From positions 1,446,686 through 1,510,685 of the forward strand of contig NW_020170386.1 in NCBI RefSeq assembly GCF_000524195.1: DNA of 64,000 bases, read 5' to 3'. The notes beneath the pieces were generated by a model, which did not search any database, was not told where the DNA came from, and saw nothing but the letters and a program-made list of their open reading frames with translations. Both the position numbers and the translations under genes were made by a program. The DNA is from Echinococcus granulosus. Lineage: Eukaryota; Platyhelminthes; Cestoda; Cyclophyllidea; Taeniidae. Within the stretch, counting starts at the first letter, position 1, and each line of letters opens with the position of its first letter. Shown here piece by piece: positions 1 through 12,549 of the stretch.

Positions 1-563
1 TAGGTCTATTCTCCCTCTTGGGCTCGAAAGAAGTGCTGTGTTATCAAACCAGTCCTGATAATATTCTCGCATTGACACAGCCTGGATTACACCTTTCACT
101 ATTAGTATGTTCGGGAGTTATGTCACAGTGGTTCAAAATAGAAAGCATTTAACCACAGCAATTTATCAATGAAAAAGAACGCTTTTATTAGAAGCTACCC
201 ATAGTCTCAGCTGAAGAGGTGAAGTCACAAATCAGGAGAGGTGCATAACGATAATGAGCCATAAATAAAAGTGTTGAAATTGGTATATTTTAACCAATTT
301 AGTGAGAAAAATCAGCATTTCTAGAAAAGAAAGTATGGGTACATCACTAGACACAGGTTTTGTTGTGCAAAAAATACAAATTTGCCCCTAATTTAGGACC
401 CAAAGTGCTCAGCAAATCACCTAACTTCCCTAATAAGAGTTCGAATATAAAGTAATGAACGTCAATATGCGCGAACTTTTGCCTTTAAGTAACTAGGGTC
501 GTGCCTGAGAGCAGATAAATAACAGAGACAAATATGAAGATTAATGGCACCATAGGCAATAAC
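1..563. other. intron or unresolved sequence at left edge
   Basis: This AT-rich stretch lies downstream, in the sense of the minus-strand gene, of the last visible XPNPEP1 exon. I looked for the conserved C-terminal block of that family (the EPGYYE-like segment with the remaining metal-binding glutamates) on the minus strand and did not find it. The stretch is therefore best read as the start of an intron whose next exon lies outside the window. No other gene is visible here. Confidence 0.5.
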
Positions 564-3181
564 CATGTTCTTGTGAATGCCGGGCTCAGCGATGCCCATG
601 GCGGAGAGAGCCTGGGAGCGACATCCGGACATGCCGATAGGTCCCTCGTGAACGCAGAGGTTGGCACCCACACCGTGGCCAGTGCCATGGGGAAAGTCAC
701 GCCGATCGCGCCACATTGAGGCCCGACATACCACATCCAGCTTCGTCCCTGTTGTGTTGTCTGGGAAGGTCTGTGCAAACAAGTGGAGACGAACCGGCGC
801 TTCGTGATGAGTTTGCTTTCAGATATCTACTCAGAGCATGTCAACGCCCAGATGATAACATCCATCAAACTTCAAATACGAGCATTTTAGCAAAATTATT
901 CTGTGCAAAACGTTGAATGTCAGTAAGATCAAGATTGTTTTCAAGTTGAAAAAGATTTGCGTGTGGTTTTATTATGTAAAGTATCATTAAACGCAACTAA
1001 ACTCACGAATGATCGTTCATGATAAGGAAGAATTATTGGATAAACACATACGAGCGTAGCCAGAGAGGCATGAGCCTTCAAGACCTCCGTATAGTCCGCC
1101 ACTTGCTCCTCCGTGGGGACCCCTAAATGAACGGTCCGGGTAACGTCGGTTGTACCAGTTGTGTACTGGCCACCAGAATCCAGCAAAAAGAGAGAATTGC
1201 CGGTCAATTGAGAACTATCACCGCTTTCACCAACATCGTAATGAATTATAGCTCCATTTGCATCTAAACGGGTAAGTAAAAAAAGCCATTCGACGGGATC
1301 TTATTGAATGTTCTAAAAACAATCACAGTTTGAGCGGTTAATAAGAGTAACTAGACAGGCTATCGCAAAATTACGCCAGTTTTTCGCAGACCCAAAAAGA
1401 TGACCCCATTTTACGCAGTTCAATTATGATACGCTTTCGAGTCTACCCGTGTTTGTTAGCTATAAACACCTAAGTCTTACCTTCTGTACTTTATAAAAAG
1501 GGCCTCACCAAGTTCCATTACATCATTGAAAACTTTGAAAAAAAGTCATACTAGCAAATGGGATAGCGGGCAGTTAACGTCACCGTAGTGAAAGATCGCC
1601 TACGGTAAAGGGCTTTGGATCATGGAAAGAAGGTCTCCACACTGATAACTTGGTAGTTCAAAGCAAGCCAAAAACAGAGGAGAGCTATACCTGCCCCAGG
1701 AATTGTGGGAAAACTAAGCCCAAGGCAGCCATCCGCAGCGAGTCGAATCTCATTAAGATAGGCTGTGACAGAGGCCTCTGTGACAACCTTTGGTGGTTCA
1801 ACACCAGGCACATCACAGGGTGTAACAGCTGTCGGATCCATTCCACCAGATTCGGCAACATCTTCTAACCAGGCCAGGAAATCACACAGTGCCAAAGAGT
1901 CAACAAGATTAGAAAGTCGCATGCCCTCCACTTCCCGAGGATTTTTCACAGCTTTAAGACTAGAAAGCGGGGAAATGTCAAAGAGGCGCTGCTTTTCAGG
2001 GACCGCACTTGCTATCATATAACTTGAAGAAGAAGGCAACCAAACACGCCCACTTCGCCAAGCGGAGTTTGAATTGAGCCAAGAGGAGAACTCTTCGTAC
2101 GGATGAAGTAATACCTGAATTTAAATAACGATTACTTAATTGAAAGTAGTAAAAAAAGATAAGAACCAGACTGACCCGATGTAATGGTGATTTAAAATAT
2201 TCAACAAAATCAACGGAGTTCAAACCACGCCTCCATTCAACAAACAAGTGAACATCATCCATCGTTGCAACCACATAGGAAAAGAAGAGGGGATTGTAAT
2301 TTATGTCTGACCCACGAAGATTGAAAAGCCACGCAATTTCGTCTAGCTGGAAGATGACAAGCGCAGTGACGCCTTTCGTCTTCATTTGCTCGCGAAGAGT
2401 GTCCAACTTCTGCTCCCATGAATATCCCGCGAATGATTCCAGTGGAACAGCACGAATAGGGTTAGTAGGACGGGAGGGCCTATCCTTCCACACAAGGTCT
2501 ACGAGGTTCGCTCCTTCAATAGGGACGAAAGAGCGATTTGAATCCACCTCGGTAGCAACGGCATCCAACTGACGCTGCATAAAGTCGACGCCATTGAAAG
2601 GCATTTGCTGGGGATCAAACCCGATTCGACAACCTGGACGAGTCACCTGGACTAGCCAAGCAGGTATCGTAGGAACATCGGGACGACCTTCACGCATCAG
2701 GATCCAATTTTTATCAAGTTCTTGTGCGGCCTATAACATAAACTAATAGCACAGTCGACGTAAACGAACCTCAAAAGGCCAGCAAAGCCATTTTACACTC
2801 TCTACACACACAGCTTAAACTACAAGTTTTGAATGCGTTGGACCCATAAACAATGCACGGAACTAAGACAAGGGAATCGTAACTATGATGTGATGAATGT
2901 AATACCACCCACTGAAAATGCATTACCAAAGTGTAGTGAGAAAAGCCTACCTGGTTATGGTAGCGGCCATCAGTCCAGAGTGCCGCCTTGTCTGCAGCTG
3001 TGATAACTGCAGTACCCGCTGATCCGGTGAAACCGGATATAAAGGCGATGCGTTTATCCGCAGCAGCAAGATACTCACTGAAATGACTGTCCTCCATTGG
3101 CAGAATGAAAGCACCAAGCTGGCGACTTTTCATCTCCTGGCGGAGAAGAGCGAGCCGTTCCTCAGAATCAAATGTTCGCAT
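564..3181 (-). CDS. XPNPEP1: Xaa-Pro aminopeptidase 1 (aminopeptidase P), 3' end outside the window
   Basis: This is a cytosolic M24-family metallopeptidase that removes N-terminal residues preceding proline. Exons in coding order are 3181-2951, 2730-2176, 2114-1691, 1263-1052 and 770-564, all with GT/AG borders and matching phases, giving 543 codons. The family is about 620 residues long, so roughly 80 C-terminal residues are missing at the window edge. Recognisable blocks are the creatinase-like N-domain ([18 protein letters not shown]), a middle segment ([14 protein letters not shown]), the metal-ligand region [18 protein letters not shown] with two aspartates, and [17 protein letters not shown] with the catalytic histidine. 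The two glutamate ligands are not seen. I chose the ATG at 3181 (MRTFDSEER); the frame stays open further upstream without another ATG up to about 3247. The gene is head to head with NOL6. The donor after the last visible exon (GTTATT) is weak, so that border is less certain. Confidence 0.93.
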
Positions 3182-4208
3182 TGGGAATGAGGAGGCGGAA
3201 GAATGTGCAGTGCAAAACTTAGTGCAAGAAGACAACGGCTTGCCCAAAGACTTAACAAACCCAAACTAAAACATTAATAAAGGGTGATTCAGCAGGAGAC
3301 ACTGCTAACGAGGTTTAATAGTTCGGCAGCGTTATTACTTGTTTATCGTTATATCCAAAGGGTGAATAAATGGTTGTAATTCTAGCGAACAAGCTCAGAC
3401 ATGCAAAATAACTGAGGCAGCTCCGCCATGGCACGGAAATACACTCAAATGCAAGAAAGAACACACAGTTACGAATAAGTACACAGCTCGAGGTCCGATA
3501 AGAATTTCCCGAGTACTTTGCCAGTTAAGAAACCGACGCGGATCCTAAGAAAATTGGCTAGCAAATAAAGCAGGCAAAAGAATGCCTGTTCTTTCACCAT
3601 TTTAGGTCGGGCAAGATGATGACAACTATATGAAAGCCCTAATAGACCACTAGATACCAAACATTGTGCATAGTCCGAAAATCAGAGAATCACGTCAGGT
3701 TCCTCAACTGTCAACCCGCCGAGTACACACAAGGACAGTTAGGCGCTGTACATCGATTCAACTGCCGTGACACATTAATTAGTGAAATCTGAGTGGTAAG
3801 GTGAAATAATCTGAACAAAGGCATATGAGGGATTATGTCTGAAGTAGAAAAGCTACATGTGGAATTTATACCAATGCAAATTAGCCATGTATTTGTAACA
3901 ACCAAATATTACGTTTGAATCCAAAATTTATTGATTTAAAATCAGTAATAAATGTGATGAAATGCAACTGCTTTGGGAGTTTTGCAAGGCCGGCTTTTAT
4001 TAGTAACTATCAAATAGAAGGTAATAAACTCACCCCAAATACACACAGAAAATATTCAGAGCTTCCGCTGTCGCAAAAAACATCAATTGCTTATTGTGAC
4101 TGTAACATCTATTATAGGGTAAATATTTGGGATTCTGCATCAACCACTCCATGCTTTATCCTTTTGTTTTGTCATCCCTTTGCGTTCCGCACGTTAACCT
4201 TGTGCGTG
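3182..4208. other. intergenic spacer between divergent XPNPEP1 and NOL6
   Basis: About 1 kb separates the XPNPEP1 start from the first recognisable NOL6 codons. It should contain both promoters. I see no convincing coding exon here and no NOL6 N-terminal motif. The space is too small for the roughly 540 residues that precede the visible part of NOL6 in other animals. A possible splice acceptor (attatag) lies at 4111-4117, in frame with the NOL6 segment that follows. Confidence 0.5.
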
Positions 4209-7200
4209 ATGGATCCGTTGGAGGAGTTTGACCACCTACTGATGTATGACCGCTTTGTGCTTAGATTTTCCTAGATTCAATTGCGGCAACCATCACTTCA
4301 AGCTTATTTGCCCTGCGAAAAGTGCAAATCATATGGGATGGCTCGAGAGTCTTGCATCTCTTATAGTTGACGCTATGACAGAACGTGTTACAGCTATAAA
4401 ATGTTTGAACATACCATTGAGATCAAAGGTTTGCAGGGTTTCAAACTTTTCATATGCAACACAGAAAAGCTTTCTAGCTATTGGCCTGATGTTGAATTCA
4501 TCAATATCGTTTACTCCAATAATCCGTGGCCCTAGATGTGGCACTGACGCCGGCAAGCAGTTCAGAGATTTATGGGGAGATAAATCTGAAATAAGACATA
4601 TAGATGGAGATCTGTTTGAGTGTGTTATTTGGGATTCTTCGAAAGATGTTACTTCACAGATAATTGACTATGTCCTCTTAAGGTAGGGAGGTCTGGCAGT
4701 CTTTTTGCCCGGATTTGCGCATACTTCTCGCTTGGACTCCATCATTTATTTCAGGAAATTCAAGCTTGCTGATCAAACGGATTTGGGCCTTTGGCACCAA
4801 GTATCTTCTACGCGACTCAGTGATCTGCTACGTTCATTTTCGCCTTCCTATGCGTCTTTACGATTCCCTTCTCGAGCGAGTACGCTTCACCTCATTCGCT
4901 CTCTCGATCAACTCGATTCAGTCTTGCGGAGTTTTAACAAACATCTTCCTCTAAACATTATGGGTGTGCAAGCTATCTCGGCCGAATTTCGCGGTACTTC
5001 CGTTTTTGCACCCATTGTAACTGTGCGTGGTACTGCTCAAAGAAAGTTGAAACCTCTCATGAAAAGTTCATGGCATGATATTCACCATACTCTCCGACCT
5101 TTATACGGTAAGTAATGTACGTTTTAGTCAATGTATACTATTGGCATGTACTTGCTTTGAAACCTCTTTTTTTAGCTACAATAAATATCGAAACCTCTAG
5201 CAAGTGGCCGCGCGATGATTACCGAGCTTTTTTTCATATGAAGCGTCTTTTTCTCCTTCGCATCAAGGAACTACTCGTTCACATAGGAGTCCCATCTAGA
5301 ATCGTTCCTTCTGGAATGCTCGACATTTTTATTGTCAGTTTAATTTGTATTATTGTGTGGTTTTTGTGTCAACTACAAATCTAACTTTTATTTCAGAATG
5401 GCATAGTGCTCCGTATTGGATTCTGTCAACCTCTGGAACTATCACTCTTGCGACGAAATTGCGATTTAAACCAGCGAAGAAGCTTGAAGACGTCTTCTCA
5501 GATCAACCAAAATGATTCCATCAAAGAGCCGGAAACAATACGCAGATGGCTAGTGTTCAATGAATGGCTACCCGCTGTGGCTAGTCAGTTGATGGCCATC
5601 TCCAGGAGTCATTTGCATACGTATCCTGAGGCCTGTCGTCTAGTGAAAAGATGGCTCTCTGCGCATGGTTATCCGGTTATCCAATGTCCCGATCTATGCA
5701 CCGAACCGTATGGACTCGATTCCCAGTTAGTCCACTTGGGTGATGCGGATCTAGGCGCATCACAGTGTCGCCTTTCTGAAATAGCCGCGGAATTGTTAGT
5801 TGTTCATGCAGGTGGTTTTACTCCGGCCGTCCAAACTCTCTCTTATTCAGCCGGTTTACCGGATGCCACGAGGGAAAACTTCGTTTCATCCTCACCACTG
5901 GCTACGTTTTTGCGTTTCCTTCGACTTTTGTGTGTATTCGACTGGACAAATGATATCCTTTTGGTTGACCTAAACGATGGATTTGTGGGAAGTGAGTTAA
6001 AGATTTTTTCCGTGCATTGTACATTATGGAGGTCAGATTATGTTGAGAAACCATAACATGTAACATGTATCAATTTGCAGAGGAAGGTCAGGAGAAAGCC
6101 GGTGCCGCGGTAACCACTTTTAAGGTTACTCCACGCGACAAATTGCCTGCGATGGTGATCGCCACCCCACTTGATCTTTCGGGCACTCACTGGACTCTCC
6201 AGGGCCCCTCAGTCGAAGGTCTCAAACGTCTTCGGACACTGGCGATGCAATCACATGAACTGCTTCGAGCCATGCTAGTCGCTGGCGCTGAGTTTTCTGA
6301 TCTAAAGGTGCTGCCTAGTTTACTATCGACTCAAAATAGACCTCATTCATATATTTCTCATCGGGTCGTAATTGATTCTCGGTATTTTGGGCATTTGTGT
6401 TCCACGTTCTAGGTCTGTACTTCATTCACGGTGCTCTAGCTATCAACGGAACATCGATGCTCCATTTTGGATTTTTAATTTGAATAGCCAATTACACCTT
6501 ATCAAGCTGTCACTTCATTCTTCAGTTAAACTTTGCGTCTGTTTACTTGATGCTTTAAAGCTTTTTTTTGGCGCCATTTTTACCGCCAAAATCGTCACTG
6601 AACTCGGTAGGAAGTCCCTATCTTTTCCAAACGCTATTGTAGTGATAGCATTACTTGGTATGGCAAAAGCCAAGTGTCAGTGTGGTGTCTGTAAAGCGAT
6701 ATATTGAATGCGCTAAATGATAGTCTGTAGGATCAGAGCTACTGAACGGAACACCGAAACTTCTCAAACATCATATTACGTGCCTTTTTGAGAACAATTT
6801 GTGTTGTAAAGACTCATTTTTTGATGTGTAACATCTCGTTCACTGTAGGCAGTCTTTCGACCGGATCTGTCACAGATGGATGTTCTGATCAAGCTCAGAC
6901 CCTCTGTTTCCAAGACACGCATATTGGAGGCTATTGACCTTGAGGTACCAAGTTGGGCGCTCAAGAAAACTTCTCCAGAGGATGAGAAATTGAAAGCTGA
7001 CCCGAAAGGCACCGTCCTCACCAAGGAATCTGATCCAGTGACTCTCGACCTCCCCCATCCTGGTGCCAGCTACTGGCCAACAGGTTATCTCTGCGATCCC
7101 GTCACTTGGATTCTGCGCCAAATTCAGGTGCGTTGTCTCTACTCTCACTGCAGCCTCGAATTAGCACAAACGCCTTTGTCTTCACTTTAGTCAAAGCTCT

Positions 7201-8567
7201 GCGTATTTTTGTTTGAGGCACTTGGGCAAAAACGAAGAATGTGAAACTTGCAGCAGTGAAACGGGCATCTTATTTGAAATGGGTGAATTGTCCTTTTTTT
7301 TGTCAAATTTTGAAAAATCGAATGCGTAGTCTAACAGCATTGGAAATGCTTTTAGATTGATTCCAGTTCATGCTTATCTATATTTGTTCCAATTATTAAA
7401 GCGTGCTGTAAAAGCACTTGTGAAGTTTCACCAACTAAGATGCTTCTGTTGGGGTAAGTTTGAGTCGGTCGTGGAAACAGGTTTTGATGAATTTTTTTTG
7501 GGAAAACATGACGAATAAGGTTCTCTTTGTGATTGGCCAGTCGAAGGGATCTCAGTCAAATGAAAGTACTTGGCATGCAAAATTAGTTTATTTGCAAATG
7601 AGGAGGTGGTAACGATGTAGGCACGGCTGGAATACGTTGATGTAAGGGACTGATTCCTGGAAGTTGAATGGAGTATCCCATATGCATTATGCTCATAAGA
7701 GTTAAGGTATATCTACCGTAAATATTGGCAGAGATAAGCGTAAACCGTTTGCAGTACTGGGATTTTAAGAACTCTGAAATCACAAATGGCTTATTTTGAG
7801 GAGTAATCTGACCGGTGGATTCTATGACGGATAATTTGCCTTGCATTGAGGCGATGCGAGTGAATGCTTGCATGGTCGGACATGCGTCAAAGTACTTCCA
7901 AATGTACTTTACTTTTACTAGCTACTTGGCTATTTTAACTAGGAATATTCATTGTGTGAACGGGTACACGCGCTCTCCATTGTCTGAGCCTTAAATCATA
8001 TCCTACTTGGCAGCCTAGGGCCCATCTGACACGCGTCAGGTAGTTACCGAATCTAAAATAGATATTCCAGTAATAGAGTATTGTGTATACCTTCAGGCGA
8101 AAATTGACAAATGGGATCTGTTTGAATATATGTGGGATCGTCACTCTGGTCGTTGGATAGGGCTGTGTGTAAAGGATGCTCCAGAATGTGCCCGTTTGCG
8201 CGAACTGAAGCCCTTCACTGAGTCGAAACTCTGCATGGCAGGTGGCTTCGCCCGTCACCGTGAGTCCCCTACTGGTTCGATGTCCCTCACTGTGGATATA
8301 CAGTCGGCCCTGGGGGCTCTACATCTCTGGGCTGTAGAAATGGTAGAGTGGGTGCGGATTCAGCGCCCCTGGTCCTTCAAGCTGCCAGGCGTGGAGGTGC
8401 AGGGGCCAGCTGCGGCGGTCTTTTCTTCCGTCACCACTGGAAGGAAGAATTCTTTCGAAAATAGCGATAACGAGAAAAAGGAAAGAAAAGTTAGAAGCTA
8501 CAGTCCCGTTTTGAAAATCAGGAGAAGAAAAGGCGGTCGTAAAGATCACTCCGAAGCCGAAAAGTAG
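4209..8567 (+). CDS. NOL6: Nucleolar protein 6 (Nrap family), C-terminal half only
   Basis: NOL6/Nrap is a nucleolar component of the small-subunit processome (UtpC) needed for 18S rRNA maturation. Exons are about 4209-4243, 4275-4682, 4755-5107, 5176-5333, 5397-5991, 6081-6307, 6849-7127 and 8097-8567, all phase-consistent, giving about 840 residues to a TAG stop. Family blocks in order are FDHLL, LWGDKSEIRHIDGDLFECVIW, KWPRDDYRAF, VKRWLSAHG, FDWTNDILLVDLNDGF, VTPRDKLPAMVIATP, MDVLIKLRPS and KIDKWDLFEYMWD. The C-terminus is a lysine/arginine-rich tail. The visible part starts near the middle of the human protein (around residue 540 of 1146); the nucleotidyltransferase-like N-terminal domains are absent from the window. 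The first intron could be 31 nt (4244-4274) or about 46 nt with a weaker donor. AATAAA signals follow at 8609-8614 and 8656-8661. Confidence 0.88.
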
Positions 8568-11500
8568 AAATGCTGAAATGTATAAATTTGTTTCATTTTG
8601 TACATATTAATAAAGCTGTAGAAACTAGCTTATTCCCGTCTTTTTCGTACAAGTTAATAAATACAGCTGTAGTCTTGATACAGTCCGCAAATTTGATTGA
8701 AAATTTTCGGCATATTTGGTTCGGTAGAATGTGGTATGATTGGTGTCGTAGAACCCCAGGTTTCTGCGGACAAGGGGCTAGCTAGCTCACATCTTAGCCG
8801 GATGTAGACCATCTGTAAATGCGTGTGTTTGCGTGTCGCTACATCCACTAGCTGGAGCTGGACGGGCCGCTGTATCACCGCTTGGGTTCGTTTCAGGAGG
8901 ATTCACTGTTCCCTCTGTATCGTGAATTCAGGTCTTTCATTGGTGCGTATCACTCCCTGTGTAAGTCATGGAGGCGATGTACTATTGTCAAGTGATACTT
9001 TGATAACATCCAGTAGCCTTCGAATCCCGAGATGCAACATTTCGAATAAATCGGTGGTTAATGTTTCAATAAAATTTAGATGCTCCCAGCTACCTCGGTT
9101 TCAGCATTGAACCTAGAGGCTAGATTTCAAGCTCCTCAGTCAGGACTTGTTAGGCTGCACTTGTAAATGGTTAAACGGTGGGGGTATTTCACTCGTCGAG
9201 GTTGCGTGTTGAAATTAGTGTCAAACAGATAAACTTGAAGTCAATCACTGTGCAGAGGTTCTCGCTTCTCATGCACACTTCCCATGCGGAAATTGTCAGA
9301 TCAAAAGGTTTTATGACCGTGTATGGCTAGGCAGAGAGTTGGCCTATCGGCGATAATACCGTACTACAGGTTGAATCTGAAACTGGTTCAACTAGAAATG
9401 CAGCGGTTTCGAATTATAGGAGTTGAAATGTGACCAGAGTAATGTTGGATTGGTTCCCAGGCGTGGCCGAAGCTGCTTTTTGTGCCACCTGTTTGAGGTG
9501 AGACGGCGACAGTGGCACTGGCATACGGTGGTGGTTGCAGCTGCGACAGTGGCTTCTAATTTAAAAAGGGTCATATCAAAGTGCAATGATTCATTGATTT
9601 ATGAGCTAGACACCCTCCAGTCTCGTGCCCTAGTTTTTTACTCATGAGCTCATTTTAGATGTTTCTATCACAAAAGACGATTGTCTATGGCTTAAAACAC
9701 CAATCCACGTAATTATGATTCTAGTGTGAATGCGATGCACGGAAATTTAGAAATTAAGGAAAAACATTTCTCCCTACCAAGGTGCTAACTAATAGTATAA
9801 ATTGATATTCTACTAAATGGGTCCAATATTTAAAGAGCTCTTGTTCCATTAAGATGAAAAGATGAAAGTTGCTACATCGTCGTCACAACAGCTATCTCTA
9901 CTTTGCATTAATAAAAACCACCCATCCTAAAAGTTAAACTAGATGTCTGCAAAGCCTTACTGGGGGCAGAGCCCTAATTTGGCGGTTGTCTTAATCATTG
10001 AGTGCTTCAGGTTGCATAACGGCTAAAAAAGTGACAGTATATGGCTAATTCTGAAGTAAGGGTGAATTTATTAGCTATGAGATGTAGGGTAAGTGGAGAT
10101 GTAATACACACGAGCATATTTACCAAGATTTCGCTTCACGAACAAAAAATTGCAGGGTACCATTAAGCTTCTACCACGACGATAGATGGATGGTCAACAG
10201 TGCCAGTTGTTCCTGAACCTAGGGGAGGTCTTGGCAATTTTACCCCCCGTTCCATTTTATTGTTATCAAAAGCAAAGAGTACCACTTCGTAACCACGCTG
10301 CTACTTAGCAGCAAATACCTGGGAAAAATCAAGTCTCAGATCATTTATTTTTTTCTTGGAAAGGCGTTATCTTTAGCATTGGAAAATGTTACATGGTATC
10401 CCTCCTTTTAAATGGAAGACAGTGGGCACTGAATTGTAGGCTTTAATTACTAGTCCATCAGAGCGCTAATAATTTTCGAAGAGTGATTGCTTTTCTTTAG
10501 GTGTGACCCAACATGTTCAGGCTGGTTTTGGCGTATTTTCTCAACCAAAGTATTAGCAGCAATTGCGAGTTTTTTTACCAGTTGAGCTGCCGTGAAAACA
10601 AAAGTAAATGAATGTCCCTTTGGTTTACTTGAGATTTTGGGAGGCCGTTGGAGCGAAATCCGCCGCACGTAAAATAAGCGTTTATTTTCAAATGAAAGTA
10701 AATGTCACTCGTACTGGTGATAAATGTCGATGAAACACTTATCAAGATAAGAAAAATGACAGAGTAACACCGCAAGCATACTATGTCAATTTAAATTGAA
10801 ATACGAAACCGGTAGCCTTCAGCATTACTTTTGACACTAGCGAATTTACTCAATAAGTTAGCATCAGAGCAATCTCATGATCCACGAAGATTTTCCTCAT
10901 AGCGAGTGAGAGCATCTGTGCCATATTTAAATTTCTAGTCAATTTTTCGATCCAAAGACTAAGTAAAAAGTTGTCCCTATGGGAGCAAGTACAATCAAAT
11001 TCCGGTCGTGCACCAAACATTCCTGATGAAACGATTGATCCGCAAGTGAACTTGTCCATACTTGAATAAAAACGAAGCAAATATCCACATACACGCAAAC
11101 ACAGATTTCCTCCTTTTTCACTTAGCTGTAGTGAACTCCATTCCCGCGACGACGTTCAGTGGACACGAAGCTGACTAGGATGAATCGAAAGTCCCGCTGT
11201 GCAGCTACAAGCGCACAGCGATGGCCAACTCTCGTGCATCTACCCCCCGATTAAATGCTGTAGATTCTCGTACTTCACCAACCCTGTACCTAAAAAACTA
11301 GCCTAGGATAACCATCGCTACTGTCCACGAGTCAGCCGAACTAGCAAGCGCCACAGCAGCCGGGAACATGCCTAGAGAGCAAGAGGAGCCCACTCCGGCA
11401 GCCGGCCTTAGACCTAGGTTTACATTCACACCATACGTTTGATCTGCACGCACACCAGGAGGTATCCACGCCCCGCAGAAACCTGCAACCCGATCAGGCC

Positions 11501-12549
11501 GCTTAATTTACCCACCTTCCACACTATCCGCTCAGTCTTCACGTCAGGTTAAAAAAGAAGAAGCAAGGTAGGTAGGCGGCACACAACCACCGGGTCACAT
11601 TGCACCTCTTATCGAAGACAGTTGAGGGCATTCACCAAAAGCACCATTTACCCCAGGATGAGGCAACAAATGTTTTGATTTCATTCACAGCGAACACTTA
11701 AGTACTGGAGCAACTAACTAGAAAGGTACTAGTTGCGATGGGAGTAATACAACCCAGCCGATGATAAGATAGATGGTAGTCACTTTTGTTCGTTAATCTA
11801 CAAGGTAGGACAGCATGATAGACTTAAAAATTGGGAAAGGGGAGTGAGTGGGTGTCGGTGAGACACACAAATCGTCTTGTCAAGTTTTAAAGTATAGGGT
11901 TACATACTTCCATAGATAAATGCAACCGTTGTTAGAAAAAACGGCAAGACACCAAGGGGAGGAGCGAAGCAGAGCGATGAACTGAACTGCGCTCGAGCAC
12001 GTGCTTGTCTGTCCGAGATAAGCGGGAAGGAAACGTAAAAGAACTCATTTACAAAAGGCATCATTGAATCGGTGGATTTGTGTGCGGATGCGCATGTATT
12101 ATATAGAAGAGTATATGACGTGGGAACTATCGACGGCAGCACCCAAGAGCCGTGCGCAGACGTTCAGAATTCGATTCCGAGGAGGACAAAGGAGGATGGG
12201 AAGGGACACAAGGCACCGCTGTCAACTGTACCAGAGGCATGAGGTAATAGAAGGAATGGAAATACTATACAGACGAATTTATTAACCGTGCACGTTCGCA
12301 CGCGCGCGTCTGTGTCGGAGGGAGGGTGTTGTACGCATACACAAGACAACAAGTAGTAAAAAAATCGCGATTCCCATGGCGTACCTCTGAGTGGGCTGGG
12401 GTTCTTGTACGCAAAGGATGGGATAATAATGGATTTTAAAATGCAAAGGAGTGTGCATTATAAAAGCAGATAAAACACCGCAAACGCTCAGACTATCGTA
12501 GAGCTGAGTTGGTTCGGATACGGTAGAAGTAAACGGCGCAGTCAACAGA
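8568..12549. other. gene-poor interval between NOL6 and the Q-rich gene
   Basis: This interval of about 4 kb holds the NOL6 3' untranslated region and two AATAAA signals. Short open frames are scattered on both strands, but none looks like a known protein or has supporting splice sites. Segment 11130-11540 is somewhat richer in GC than its flanks, without a recognisable product. No tRNA, rRNA or transposase signature was seen. Confidence 0.4.

Noticed and set aside
3915..4208. Frame extending upstream of the visible NOL6 segment
   Set aside because: Its translation upstream of about 4118 shows no similarity to the Nrap family. Only the last codons, from about 4180, fit.
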